Assembly (NCBI RefSeq): GCF_002959895.1
Contig: NZ_PPDD01000009.1
Span: 1 to 64,000 of the forward strand
DNA length: 64,000 nt
Origin: Veillonella infantium
Lineage (GTDB): Bacteria; Bacillota; Negativicutes; Veillonellales; Veillonellaceae
Direction: 5' to 3'
Shown here: positions 25,789 to 34,470 of the stretch, one piece after another
Layout of the letters: each line of letters opens with the position of its first letter
Position numbering within the stretch: the stretch's first letter is position 1
Translations under genes and position numbers: made by a program
The notes under the pieces: model-generated
What the model was told of the DNA's origin: nothing
The model's database searches: none
What the model saw: the letters and a program-made list of their open reading frames with translations, nothing else

Positions 25789-27858
25789 ATGGAACAATTC
25801 CAAATGGACCTAGCTGGTCGTATGCTTACGATTGAGACTGGGGAACTTGCAAAACAAGCTGGCGGTGCCGTAATGGTTGGTTATGGCGATACTCGTGTAC
25901 TCGTTACCGCTACAGGTTCTAAAGAGGCGAAGGATATCGATTTCTTCCCACTTACAGTAGACTATGAAGAAAAAATGTACGCTGTTGGCCGTCTACCAGG
26001 GGGCTTTATTAAACGTGAAGCACGTCCACCTGAGTCTGCCATCTTGAATAGCCGTTTGATTGACCGTCCTATTCGTCCATTATTCGATAAAGGTGTACGT
26101 AATGAAGTACACGTAGTGGCAACTGTTATGTCTGTTGACCAAGATTGTGATCCTGCAATCTGTGGTATGATTGGCGCTTCCGCTGCATTATCTATTTCTG
26201 ATATTCCTTGGAATGGTCCTATTGCAGGCGTTCGCATGGGTCGCATCAATGGTGAATTTGTTGTAAACCCAACAAAAGAACAATTGGAAGCAACAGATCT
26301 TAATATCGTTGTAGCCGGTACAAAAGATGCTATCCTCATGGTTGAAGGTGGTGCTCAAGAGGTTCCAGAAGAAACTATTCTTGAAGTCATCATGGCAGCT
26401 CATGAAGAAATCAAAAAAATTGTAGCTTTCCAAGAAGACATGAAAGCTAAAGTAGGCAAGGAAAAACGCGTATTTGAAAGCAAAGACGTACCTTCTGAAA
26501 TTGCGGATGCAGTTCGTGTATATGGTCATGATAAACTTGATGCAGCAGTACGTTGTGCAGATAAACAACAACGTGATGCACAAGAAAGTGAAGTGCGTGC
26601 AGATGTATTAGCACACTTTGAAGAGATCTATCCAGATAACTTGGCTGATGTAAATAAAGCATTTGATGCAATGACAAAAGAAATCGTACGTCATATGATT
26701 ACTGTAGAAAAAATTCGTCCAGACGGCCGTAAACTTGATGAAGTGCGTCCTATCTCTTGTCGCACAGGTGTATTACCTCGTACACATGGTTCTGGCTTAT
26801 TTACACGTGGTCAAACTCAAGTATTGAACGTTGCTACTGTAGCACCATTGTCTGAAACTCAAACAATTGATGGCATTGGTTTAGAAACAGAAAAACGTTA
26901 TATTCACCACTATAATTTCCCATCCTTCTCCGTAGGTGAAACTCGTTCTTCCCGTGGACCTGGTCGTCGTGAAATTGGTCATGGTGCGTTGGCTGAACGT
27001 GCATTAGTACCTGTTATTCCTAGTGAAGAAGAATTCCCATATGCATTGCGTCTTGTATCTGAAGTGTTGGAATCTAATGGTTCTAGCTCCATGGCATCTG
27101 TATGTGGTTCCACATTATCCTTGATGGATGCTGGTGTACCTATTAAAGCTCCTGTTGCTGGTATCGCTATGGGTCTCGTAACGCAAGGTGAACACTACAC
27201 AATCTTAACAGATATTCAAGGCATGGAAGATGCTCTTGGCGACATGGACTTTAAAGTGGCTGGTACAGCAAAAGGTGTAACAGCAATTCAAATGGATATC
27301 AAAATTTCCGGCTTGTCCCGTGAAATTCTTCATGAAGCATTAGAACAAGCTCATAAAGGGCGTATGCATATCATGGGGATTATGCTTGATACAATTGCTG
27401 AACCACGTCAACAAATGTCTCAATATGCGCCACGTATCATTACAATGAAAATTGATCCAGACAAAATCCGTGACGTAATTGGTTCTGGCGGCAAAGTAAT
27501 TCGTGGTATTATCGAAGAAACTGGCGCTAAAATCGATATCGAAGATGATGGTACAGTATTCATCGCTTCTGTAGAGCAAGAAGGCGCTGCAAAAGCTCAA
27601 CAAATTATCGAAAACCTTACTAAAGAGGTTGAAGTAGGGGAAGTATACCTTGGTAAAGTAACTCGTTTGATGGCCTTCGGTGCTTTCGTAGAAGTATTAC
27701 CAGGTAAAGAAGGTCTTGTACACATTTCCAAACTTGCGAAAGAACGCGTTGAAAATGTAGAAGATGTAGTAAATGTAGGCGATGAGATTATGGTAAAAGT
27801 TATCGAAATCGATAAACAAGGCCGTATCAACTTGTCCCGTAAAGATTGTTTAAAATAA
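25789..27858 (+). CDS. pnp: Polyribonucleotide nucleotidyltransferase (PNPase)
   Basis: 689 residues. Two RNase PH-like domains ([34 protein letters not shown]; later [45 protein letters not shown]), then a KH domain ([20 protein letters not shown]) and an S1 domain ([33 protein letters not shown]). It degrades RNA 3'-5' phosphorolytically. AGGAGGAATAGG precedes the ATG. The dUTPase-like gene begins 10 bases after its stop codon. Confidence 0.98.
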   Translation: MEQFQMDLAGRMLTIETGELAKQAGGAVMVGYGDTRVLVTATGSKEAKDIDFFPLTVDYEEKMYAVGRLPGGFIKREARPPESAILNSRLIDRPIRPLFDKGVRNEVHVVATVMSVDQDCDPAICGMIGASAALSISDIPWNGPIAGVRMGRINGEFVVNPTKEQLEATDLNIVVAGTKDAILMVEGGAQEVPEETILEVIMAAHEEIKKIVAFQEDMKAKVGKEKRVFESKDVPSEIADAVRVYGHDKLDAAVRCADKQQRDAQESEVRADVLAHFEEIYPDNLADVNKAFDAMTKEIVRHMITVEKIRPDGRKLDEVRPISCRTGVLPRTHGSGLFTRGQTQVLNVATVAPLSETQTIDGIGLETEKRYIHHYNFPSFSVGETRSSRGPGRREIGHGALAERALVPVIPSEEEFPYALRLVSEVLESNGSSSMASVCGSTLSLMDAGVPIKAPVAGIAMGLVTQGEHYTILTDIQGMEDALGDMDFKVAGTAKGVTAIQMDIKISGLSREILHEALEQAHKGRMHIMGIMLDTIAEPRQQMSQYAPRIITMKIDPDKIRDVIGSGGKVIRGIIEETGAKIDIEDDGTVFIASVEQEGAAKAQQIIENLTKEVEVGEVYLGKVTRLMAFGAFVEVLPGKEGLVHISKLAKERVENVEDVVNVGDEIMVKVIEIDKQGRINLSRKDCLK

Positions 27859-27868
27859 GAGGTGTTAC

Positions 27869-28318
27869 ATGGATATTCGTGGCTTTGAAGTAGTTTCTGC
27901 TTTTGAAGAACAAGATATCAATTTACCGACACGTAAAACAACAGAAAGCGCAGGCTATGACATTGAATGCGCTGAAGCTGTTACATTAGAACCAGGCCAA
28001 GTCGTATTAGTGCCAACAGGCATTAAAGCTTTCATGGCATACGATGAATACCTTGCCATTCACATTCGTTCTAGCATGGCCATTAAACGCCATCTAGCAC
28101 TTGTAAATAGCACAGGTATCATCGACAGTGATTACTATAATAATGAGGACAATGAAGGTCATATCATGATCGCTCTACTCAATTATGGTAAAGAAACAGT
28201 TTCCCTTGAAAAAGGTGAACGCGTAGCTCAAGGTATTTTCTCTAAATACCTTATCACTAACGATGACGATGCTACAGGCATTCGTACAGGTGGTATTGGT
28301 AGCACTGGGACTATGTAA
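27869..28318 (+). CDS. dut: dUTPase-family protein (dUTP diphosphatase)
   Basis: 149 residues. Trimeric dUTPase motifs: ESAGYDIECAEAV (motif 1), HIRSSMAIKRHLALVNSTGIIDSDYY (motifs 2 and 3), NYGKETVSLEKGERVAQGIF (motif 4) and a C-terminal GGIGSTGTM (motif 5, shorter than the usual RGxGGFGSTG). It hydrolyses dUTP to dUMP and PPi. Order of motifs and length fit Dut rather than dCTP deaminase. It is co-directional with pnp and closed by a terminator. Confidence 0.88.
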   Translation: MDIRGFEVVSAFEEQDINLPTRKTTESAGYDIECAEAVTLEPGQVVLVPTGIKAFMAYDEYLAIHIRSSMAIKRHLALVNSTGIIDSDYYNNEDNEGHIMIALLNYGKETVSLEKGERVAQGIFSKYLITNDDDATGIRTGGIGSTGTM

Positions 28319-28350
28319 ACTAAATACAATTCTGAACAGAATGGTGAAAG

Positions 28351-28379
28351 CCGCTCAACTAAGGTTGGGCGGTTTTTTT
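28351..28379 (+). terminator. Terminator after dut; left boundary of the accessory island
   Basis: CCGCTCAAC (28351-28359) pairs with GTTGGGCGG (28364-28372), with one G-T pair, then TTTTTTT. The base composition changes within a few hundred bases downstream. Confidence 0.88.
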
Positions 28380-28466
28380 ATGTGTAAAAAAATACGTATT
28401 GTATTAGATATACTATAGTCAATCCCAAAGCTTATTGTTTGTATTATGTTGTATAGGAGTTTAACT

Positions 28467-29288
28467 ATGGAAACTTTAAAAGAAAACATTATTACTGTTG
28501 AAGACATCAAAGAAGAAATTGAAAAAGCAAAACTAGAAGTACCAAGAGAAGATGAAGATTTTGATGATCGCTATGATCGTTTGCATGCTGAATGGGAGGT
28601 AAAAGGCTTAAAAAAATATCGTAAGGAAATCAATGATGCTCATACTAATAAGGAAACTTTCAAAGATTGGGTAATTGATATCTGGGGAGATATAGAAACT
28701 TATATTGCCGTTATTAACGAGGAGCTAAAACTTCGTGAGATTGAAATTACTCGAGAAGCATCCGAATGTGCTGCATTGATGAAAATTTTTGTCTCCTCTG
28801 AAAGTGGCCCAAGAGATGAAGCTGAAGAAAAGGTAAAACGTAACCTAGAAGAAGCTTTAGAAGAACATGACCAAAGAATTCTTAACATCTATGATGTAGA
28901 AGTAGTACCACTTTTAAAATGGTGTGAAGAATTACTTGTGATGAAAGCCTTTTTAACTAATGACTTCTATATGAAAGGCTCCTTTACAGACGAATTAAAA
29001 CTAATTTATACAAATGTGTTTACATTGTTAGATCGAAACTTGCCAGAAAAAGTTGACTACAGTGATGCTCATTCCTTCGAGTATTATGTAGATTTAGAAG
29101 ATGAATGCGAGTATTTGTATTTAGATGATTTAAATCCTGTAGAAGAACTATTAGCTATATTACCTGGTAGTCCTTATGAATGTGATGTGATGTATTATGC
29201 GAAGTCAATTAATTGTAATATCAAGAATAAGCATGTAAATACTTTCAAAGAAAAATGCAAAGAGTTATATAATTCTTTGCATCAATAG
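28467..29288 (+). CDS. Uncharacterised acidic helical protein
   Basis: 273 residues from ATG 28467, which has TAGGAGT 6 bases upstream; the in-frame ATG at 28446 has no site. No family recognised. The protein is rich in Glu, Asp and Lys, predicted mostly helical with a possible coiled coil near residues 85-135 (EELKLREIEITREA...EEKVKRNLEEALEEHDQRIL), then an aromatic and acidic C-terminal part (EYYVDLEDECEYLYLDDLNP). No membrane segment. A broken paralogue lies immediately downstream. Confidence 0.75.
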   Translation: METLKENIITVEDIKEEIEKAKLEVPREDEDFDDRYDRLHAEWEVKGLKKYRKEINDAHTNKETFKDWVIDIWGDIETYIAVINEELKLREIEITREASECAALMKIFVSSESGPRDEAEEKVKRNLEEALEEHDQRILNIYDVEVVPLLKWCEELLVMKAFLTNDFYMKGSFTDELKLIYTNVFTLLDRNLPEKVDYSDAHSFEYYVDLEDECEYLYLDDLNPVEELLAILPGSPYECDVMYYAKSINCNIKNKHVNTFKEKCKELYNSLHQ

Positions 29289-29327
29289 TAGTATAGATTA
29301 TTTATATGAGCTATGGAGTGTTTGTAT

Positions 29328-30071
29328 ATGAGAAGTATGTTAGTTAATGAAGAATCAAAAGAATCTGTTTTAGATTTATTTAAAAAACATTGAATGTAAA
29401 AATGAAAGAAGCAGAAATCCAACAGGATGATTGGATGCAAAAGGGTTAAAACCATACAGAGCTGAAATTATAGAGGCATTTAAGCATTTAGATTCATTTG
29501 ATACATACATTGAATCAAACTATGAATCTAAAGAAAATTTTGAGCTTCTCATTTAAATGAAATAAAAATCCGAATGGAGGAATTGCTAGAAGGTTTTCAT
29601 GGTATGGGGCGACCTATGATTATCCCGTGTGTTAAAAGTGGACCTCATAATGAAAGTAAAAAACAAGTTAAAGATTTGTTACATACAAGGCTTAATAATC
29701 ATGATAATGAACTTCCTTATTTATTTGACAAGTTTATAGTACCTAATCTTGCCTGGAGTGAAAATTTATTTGAGATAATAGCTTATCTAAAAGGAAAAAC
29801 TTATAAACCTAGTTCTTTAACTAACAAATTAATAACAATCTTTATGAAAGCATATGTAATACTTGAGGAAAACCTACAAGATCCAGAATGGTATTGCAAT
29901 GCAAAACCATTGACATACTATTGGCATATGAAATCAAATTTAGAAAAAATCTATTATGATGAGTACTTAGCAATTCAAAAACTGTTATCTTTTATACCTA
30001 ATAATTCATTAGATTGCTATATATCTTACTGTCCAAATTATATCAATGAAACCTGGGCAGAATTACAATAA
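29328..30071 (+). pseudogene. Broken paralogue of the upstream acidic protein gene
   Basis: Reading from ATG 29328 gives MRSMLVNEESKESVLDLFKKH and then a stop. In other frames the DNA continues with KGLKPYRAEIIEAFKHLDSF, which aligns with KGLKKYRKEINDAHTNKETF of the upstream gene, and after another frame change with LNEIKIRMEELLEG. The last 165 codons (29574-30071, ending WAELQ) are open and keep the same layout as the upstream protein's C-terminal half (LLSFIPNNSLDCYISY against LLAILPGSPYECDVMY). At least three disruptions separate the pieces, so it is most likely a decayed duplicate; sequencing errors are less likely for so many events. Confidence 0.75.
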
Positions 30072-30152
30072 GGAAAAGTTAAGCAAGCAATTTATAAGAC
30101 TTATTATGATTTTCTACAAAAAATTAGTTAGTTGTTTGCGATAGAGAGAAGA

Positions 30153-30184
30153 AAGGCTACATTTGAATTTATGTAGCCTTTTAT
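30153..30184 (+). terminator. Terminator before the Hsp70-like cluster
   Basis: AAAGGCTACAT (30153-30163) pairs with ATGTAGCCTTT (30172-30182) around an 8-base loop, ending in TTT. In the 30072-30385 gap this is the only feature I see besides the leader of the next gene. Confidence 0.8.
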
Positions 30185-30385
30185 GACTTTGATTTATGAG
30201 TACAAAATGAATTAGTTTATGAAGAGTTTATGAAATATTGAATATATAATAATATTTTATTGGTAAAATATGGTAGGAAATATACTCATAATCAATGAAA
30301 AAAGAATGAGTATATCTACTATTTGTTTTCTAGTTCGCGTTGTCAAGTGAAAAAAATTCAATAAGAGTTATATATGGTGGAGTGT

Positions 30386-31297
30386 ATGAATAGAAAAAAT
30401 ATTATTTGGGAAACTACTGTAAATACAGATTTTTTTAGAAATCATAAAAATTTACAGATTTGTATATTGGGCGATTTGGTTGAAAATCAAATTAATAATC
30501 CTGATTTTATTGATAATAATAATGAAATAGAATTACATGAAGTTTTAGATAATAAACATATTATAGAAGAAAAAAACGTAGAAATAGAAAAGTTAAATAA
30601 ACGTATTACTGATGAACGAACTAAGTATAAAACTTTATTAGAAGAGAAAAATCAATTACATGCTGATTTTGAACAATATAAAAAAGATACAGAGTTTAAA
30701 CTAAGTAAACAAAATAAAGACATTTATAATTTAGAAAAAGAAAAAAATGAACTGGAAAATGATATTATTTGCTGTGAGAGCAATAGTAACGCCTTAAAAA
30801 AACAATATGAAAATGAAGTAAAGATTCTAAATGAATCTATTGTTTCATTATCAGATAAATTGAACAGTTTGTTTAAGAATATTAGAGAAATATATGGTAA
30901 AGTTATGGATTTAGACACTAAATATCTTGATGAATTAGTGAAACCAATTAATTTAGATGATTTTGAGACTTTTTTAATAAGTAGTGTTTCTAGTGGTGAT
31001 GCGTTACGTAGAATATGGTCTGTTGCAAAAATTGCTATAAAGTCTAATGATATATCTGCTTATGAGATTTTATGGAAGTATTTTGAAGAAATGGTTAAAC
31101 TTCATAATAAATTTAAAGGAGAAGAAATTTTTTCTATTGATACGGTTAATATAGGAGACAAGTATTCCGTACATGATCATGAAAGTAAAGATGAAACTAT
31201 CTCATTTGGTCATGTATCTAAAATATATATTTTGGGATTTACTAATAAATTACAAGGTAAAAAAATAGAAAAATCCTATGTTTTGGTGAAAGGGTAA
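30386..31297 (+). CDS. Coiled-coil protein with GrpE-like C-terminal wing (candidate nucleotide-exchange factor)
   Basis: 303 residues from ATG 30386, after GGTGGAG; the in-frame ATG at 30374 would place that site inside the gene. Residues about 50-160 form a long coiled coil (IIEEKNVEIEKLNKRITDER, KNELENDIICCESN). Then comes a helical part (DALRRIWSVAKIAI...ILWKYFEEMVKLHNKF). The last 55 residues, GDKYSVHDHES...GHVSKIYILGF...IEKSYVLVKG, follow the spacing of the GrpE beta wing (G-x-x-F-D-P-x-x-H-x-A ... V-x-x-V-x-x-x-G-Y ... R-x-A-x-V-x-V). GrpE releases ADP from Hsp70. The next gene, 5 bases away, encodes an Hsp70-like ATPase, which supports the reading. Function remains inferred. Confidence 0.65.
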   Translation: MNRKNIIWETTVNTDFFRNHKNLQICILGDLVENQINNPDFIDNNNEIELHEVLDNKHIIEEKNVEIEKLNKRITDERTKYKTLLEEKNQLHADFEQYKKDTEFKLSKQNKDIYNLEKEKNELENDIICCESNSNALKKQYENEVKILNESIVSLSDKLNSLFKNIREIYGKVMDLDTKYLDELVKPINLDDFETFLISSVSSGDALRRIWSVAKIAIKSNDISAYEILWKYFEEMVKLHNKFKGEEIFSIDTVNIGDKYSVHDHESKDETISFGHVSKIYILGFTNKLQGKKIEKSYVLVKG

Positions 31298-31302
31298 TTT
31301 TT

Positions 31303-34300
31303 ATGATAGTTAGACCTTTTAAAGTTGCATTTTGTGATATTAAAAATCATTATGGTAATACTAAAACAAATGATATTGATAATGTAATGAAGGAGATAAT
31401 TACTACAGTATTTAATAAATCAATTGAAATTGAAATTCCCAAAATATCACAAAGTGAATCATTTTTTCATCTACTTACTAGTTTTAGTAAAAATAATAAT
31501 AATAATATTTTTGAATATAAAAAAGTTCAAAAATTAAAATCTGAGTTATTAAAAGAAGATCAAAATGATGAAGAGTTAGAATTTCAAGATTTAGTTTTAA
31601 TTCCTAAGGTCGAATTTGAAAACGCTTGTTCTATTGTTGAACGCTATAAATATCTAATCAATAAATTAGACATTTATAGAAAAGAGAATAAAAGTAGTGA
31701 ATCGGATTTTTATCATGAGTTTGTAGATATTAAGAATAAACAAGAAAAAGATGTATTTAGAATTAGTAGTATCAAAGATGGACTTGGAAGAACAGTTAAA
31801 AATTACTTTGAAGATAATTCTGCTTCCTCTTTAATATATACTAGAGACGCTTTATTTCAAAATATTTATAGATATTTTGAAATATGCCAGCCAATAGCAT
31901 TAACTGATAAAGAGTTTGTTGAGTTTAAAAGACTTATGATGACGGTGTATGATAAAGATAGTAATATGCTATATACCTTGGATTATACTGATACTGACAT
32001 AATTAAAACATATCTTATTGATTATAAGTTTGATAATTCTGATTATAGATTTCTCGATACATTACTAGATGATAATATTCCAAAGTCATGGTATCAAGAA
32101 GAAATACTATTTAATAGTAATATTTTTATAGTTAATCTTAAATTAGTTGGTGAACATTGGATTAATGGTAATATCTCTGGAAAATCTCTCGTTGAATTAT
32201 TAAATCGTTCTGAATTAGATACCATAAAGTTTGATGTTATAGATATTCTTAATAAATATGATTTAAATATTAATGATTTAATTGATATGTCAAGAGAATC
32301 TATAGAAAATATTTATTTAAATATAGATAGAGATCGATCAAACATGCAGGGGGAGAATCAAACTGTATTATATGATCCTAACAGAGGTCATTGGGAAGTT
32401 TTTGAAGATTCTATTGACCATTCTTTTAGCGAAGATACTACTGAAGATAATGGGTTTTATGCTCGTAATCCATTATTAGATATAAAAGATGGATCTGTTT
32501 GTGCTATAGATTTTGGTACTAAAAGTACAGTAGTAGCAATCCGAGATCAAGAAGAACGTTTAGTTAGAATTGGCACAGGCGATTACTATTCAGAGGTTCG
32601 TAAAACTGATTATGAAAATCCAACTACAATTTATTTTGATGACTTTTTAAATTTCATAAATGCATATGAAGCTAGAGCAGGTCGTCCGTTTACATTATGG
32701 AAAGATTTGAAAATATCACATGAAGCTGAACAACGATTTTATAATGATATAACAAATGAGGATAACTTTTATGCTACATTTAATGAGTTAAAGCAATGGG
32801 CTAATGATCCACTTCGTTATCAGATTATTAGAGATCGAAAAGGAAAAGAAATTAAGTTAGTACCATATAAAAATCTTGGAACTGATAATAAGTTTGACCC
32901 GATAGAGTTATATGCTTATTATTTGGGTTTATATATTAATAATATGAATAATGGAATATATCTTAATTATGTTCTTTCTTTTCCTGTTAACTATGGTAAA
33001 GAAGTTCAAGATAGATTATTAAACAGTTTTACAAAAGGCTTAAAAAAATCATTACCCTCAAGTATATTATCTAAGGATGAAATCATGGAAGATTTTGATG
33101 TATATGCAGGGGCCAGTGAACCAGCGGCTTATGCCATTACGGCTTTAGAAAAATATTCATTGGAACCTAGTAATGATGATGAAGTTGCATATGGCGTATT
33201 TGATTTTGGTGGTGGTACAACTGATTATGATTTCGGCATCGAAAAAAAGCCTTCAGATGGTAGACGTAAGTTTGAATTAACTCAATTTGGAAAGGGAGGA
33301 GATCCATATTTAGGTGGTGAAAACCTATTACAATTGATGGCTTATAAGGTCTATTGTGAAAATAAACTTGAAATGCTTAAGAATCGTATACCTATTGTTC
33401 TTCCACAGAAAGCAAGTAGAATTCCTGGTTTTGAAGTATTAGTAATGGATCATGATATTGCTACTAAAGAAGCTTATTCGAATATGAGAGTATTAATGCA
33501 TTTATTAAGACCTATCTGGGAAGAAGCAAAAGGTGCAGAAGAAGAATTTAATGAGGAATCTAAAGTAGTAAGATTATTTTCCAGTGATACAAGTGACATG
33601 AAGGGTATTGATATCACTTTAAAAATTAATATTGATGATTTAAAAAGTTTGCTAAAAGAACATATATCGATTGGTGTTCAAAACTTTATTAGTCAAATGC
33701 ATGCTGTGTTTAAAAAGAAAAATCTGAAAACATATCCAATTCATATTTTCTTAGCAGGAAATTCATGTAAATCCACAATACTACAAGAAATATTCATAGA
33801 TTCTTTAGTTAAATCTATTAAAGAATTTATTACTACTCATGATGAACAACCTGATGTTGAAAAATTAGAATTATATAAACTATATCCACCTTTAGGAATA
33901 CAGTTTGATATTAGTAGTATAAAGAAATTATTTCACGATGATGATTTAACTATATTAAATCAATTATTAGTAGTTTCAACTAATATTGAAGAATCTGATA
34001 GAGATATTCCTTCTGATCAAAAAAGAACTGGTAAGACAGGAGTAGTTTTTGGATTATTGCGTAGTCGTAAAGGGGGAAAAGACGTCCGTATTATTAATGA
34101 AAATCTTACAGATATTGATGAAATTAAATTTCCATTCTATCTTGGTGTAGAAGGTGATAATCGTATGTTTAAAACGGTAATTTCTATTGATGTCCCTTAT
34201 AATACATGGGCGCCTTTTGACTGGGCGGATGAAAAAAGGTTTGAATTGTATTATACAGTTGATAATAGAGCGTTATATGATAACACTTTGCCAATTAGTG

Positions 34301-34467
34301 AGACATCATTAAAAGTATGTAAGATTGATAAATCTGATATTAATGAAGATCATAAGATTTTTATCAGAAAAGCCGGAATTAATATAATTGAGTATGTTAT
34401 AGCAGATTCAGATTTTAATGGTGATACTACCAATCTTCATGTATATAGTAATGTGATACTAGGATAA
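31303..34467 (+). CDS. Large Hsp70-like ATPase with novel N- and C-terminal regions, copy 1
   Basis: 1054 residues. The Hsp70/actin ATPase core begins late: phosphate-1 AIDFGTKSTVVAI at about residues 401-413, phosphate-2 GVFDFGGGTTDYDFGI at about 631-646 and adenosine motif IFLAGNSCKSTIL at about 815. Connecting helices carry SFPVNYG and GASEPAAYAIT, as in Hsp70s. About 400 residues precede the core (helical, Lys/Asp/Asn-rich, no known domain) and about 150 follow it, starting RTGKTGVVFGLLRSRKGGKDV. There is no DnaK-type beta-sandwich substrate domain or EEVD-like tail. It sits 5 bases after the GrpE-like gene and 3 before the HerA-type gene. A second, broken copy lies at 40205-43389. Confidence 0.82.
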   Translation: MIVRPFKVAFCDIKNHYGNTKTNDIDNVMKEIITTVFNKSIEIEIPKISQSESFFHLLTSFSKNNNNNIFEYKKVQKLKSELLKEDQNDEELEFQDLVLIPKVEFENACSIVERYKYLINKLDIYRKENKSSESDFYHEFVDIKNKQEKDVFRISSIKDGLGRTVKNYFEDNSASSLIYTRDALFQNIYRYFEICQPIALTDKEFVEFKRLMMTVYDKDSNMLYTLDYTDTDIIKTYLIDYKFDNSDYRFLDTLLDDNIPKSWYQEEILFNSNIFIVNLKLVGEHWINGNISGKSLVELLNRSELDTIKFDVIDILNKYDLNINDLIDMSRESIENIYLNIDRDRSNMQGENQTVLYDPNRGHWEVFEDSIDHSFSEDTTEDNGFYARNPLLDIKDGSVCAIDFGTKSTVVAIRDQEERLVRIGTGDYYSEVRKTDYENPTTIYFDDFLNFINAYEARAGRPFTLWKDLKISHEAEQRFYNDITNEDNFYATFNELKQWANDPLRYQIIRDRKGKEIKLVPYKNLGTDNKFDPIELYAYYLGLYINNMNNGIYLNYVLSFPVNYGKEVQDRLLNSFTKGLKKSLPSSILSKDEIMEDFDVYAGASEPAAYAITALEKYSLEPSNDDEVAYGVFDFGGGTTDYDFGIEKKPSDGRRKFELTQFGKGGDPYLGGENLLQLMAYKVYCENKLEMLKNRIPIVLPQKASRIPGFEVLVMDHDIATKEAYSNMRVLMHLLRPIWEEAKGAEEEFNEESKVVRLFSSDTSDMKGIDITLKINIDDLKSLLKEHISIGVQNFISQMHAVFKKKNLKTYPIHIFLAGNSCKSTILQEIFIDSLVKSIKEFITTHDEQPDVEKLELYKLYPPLGIQFDISSIKKLFHDDDLTILNQLLVVSTNIEESDRDIPSDQKRTGKTGVVFGLLRSRKGGKDVRIINENLTDIDEIKFPFYLGVEGDNRMFKTVISIDVPYNTWAPFDWADEKRFELYYTVDNRALYDNTLPISETSLKVCKIDKSDINEDHKIFIRKAGINIIEYVIADSDFNGDTTNLHVYSNVILG

Positions 34468-34470
34468 ACA

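Noticed and set aside
31491-31507. AAT trinucleotide run in the first Hsp70-like gene as a contingency locus
   Set aside because: In frame (codes for Asn) and short; length change would not shift the frame.
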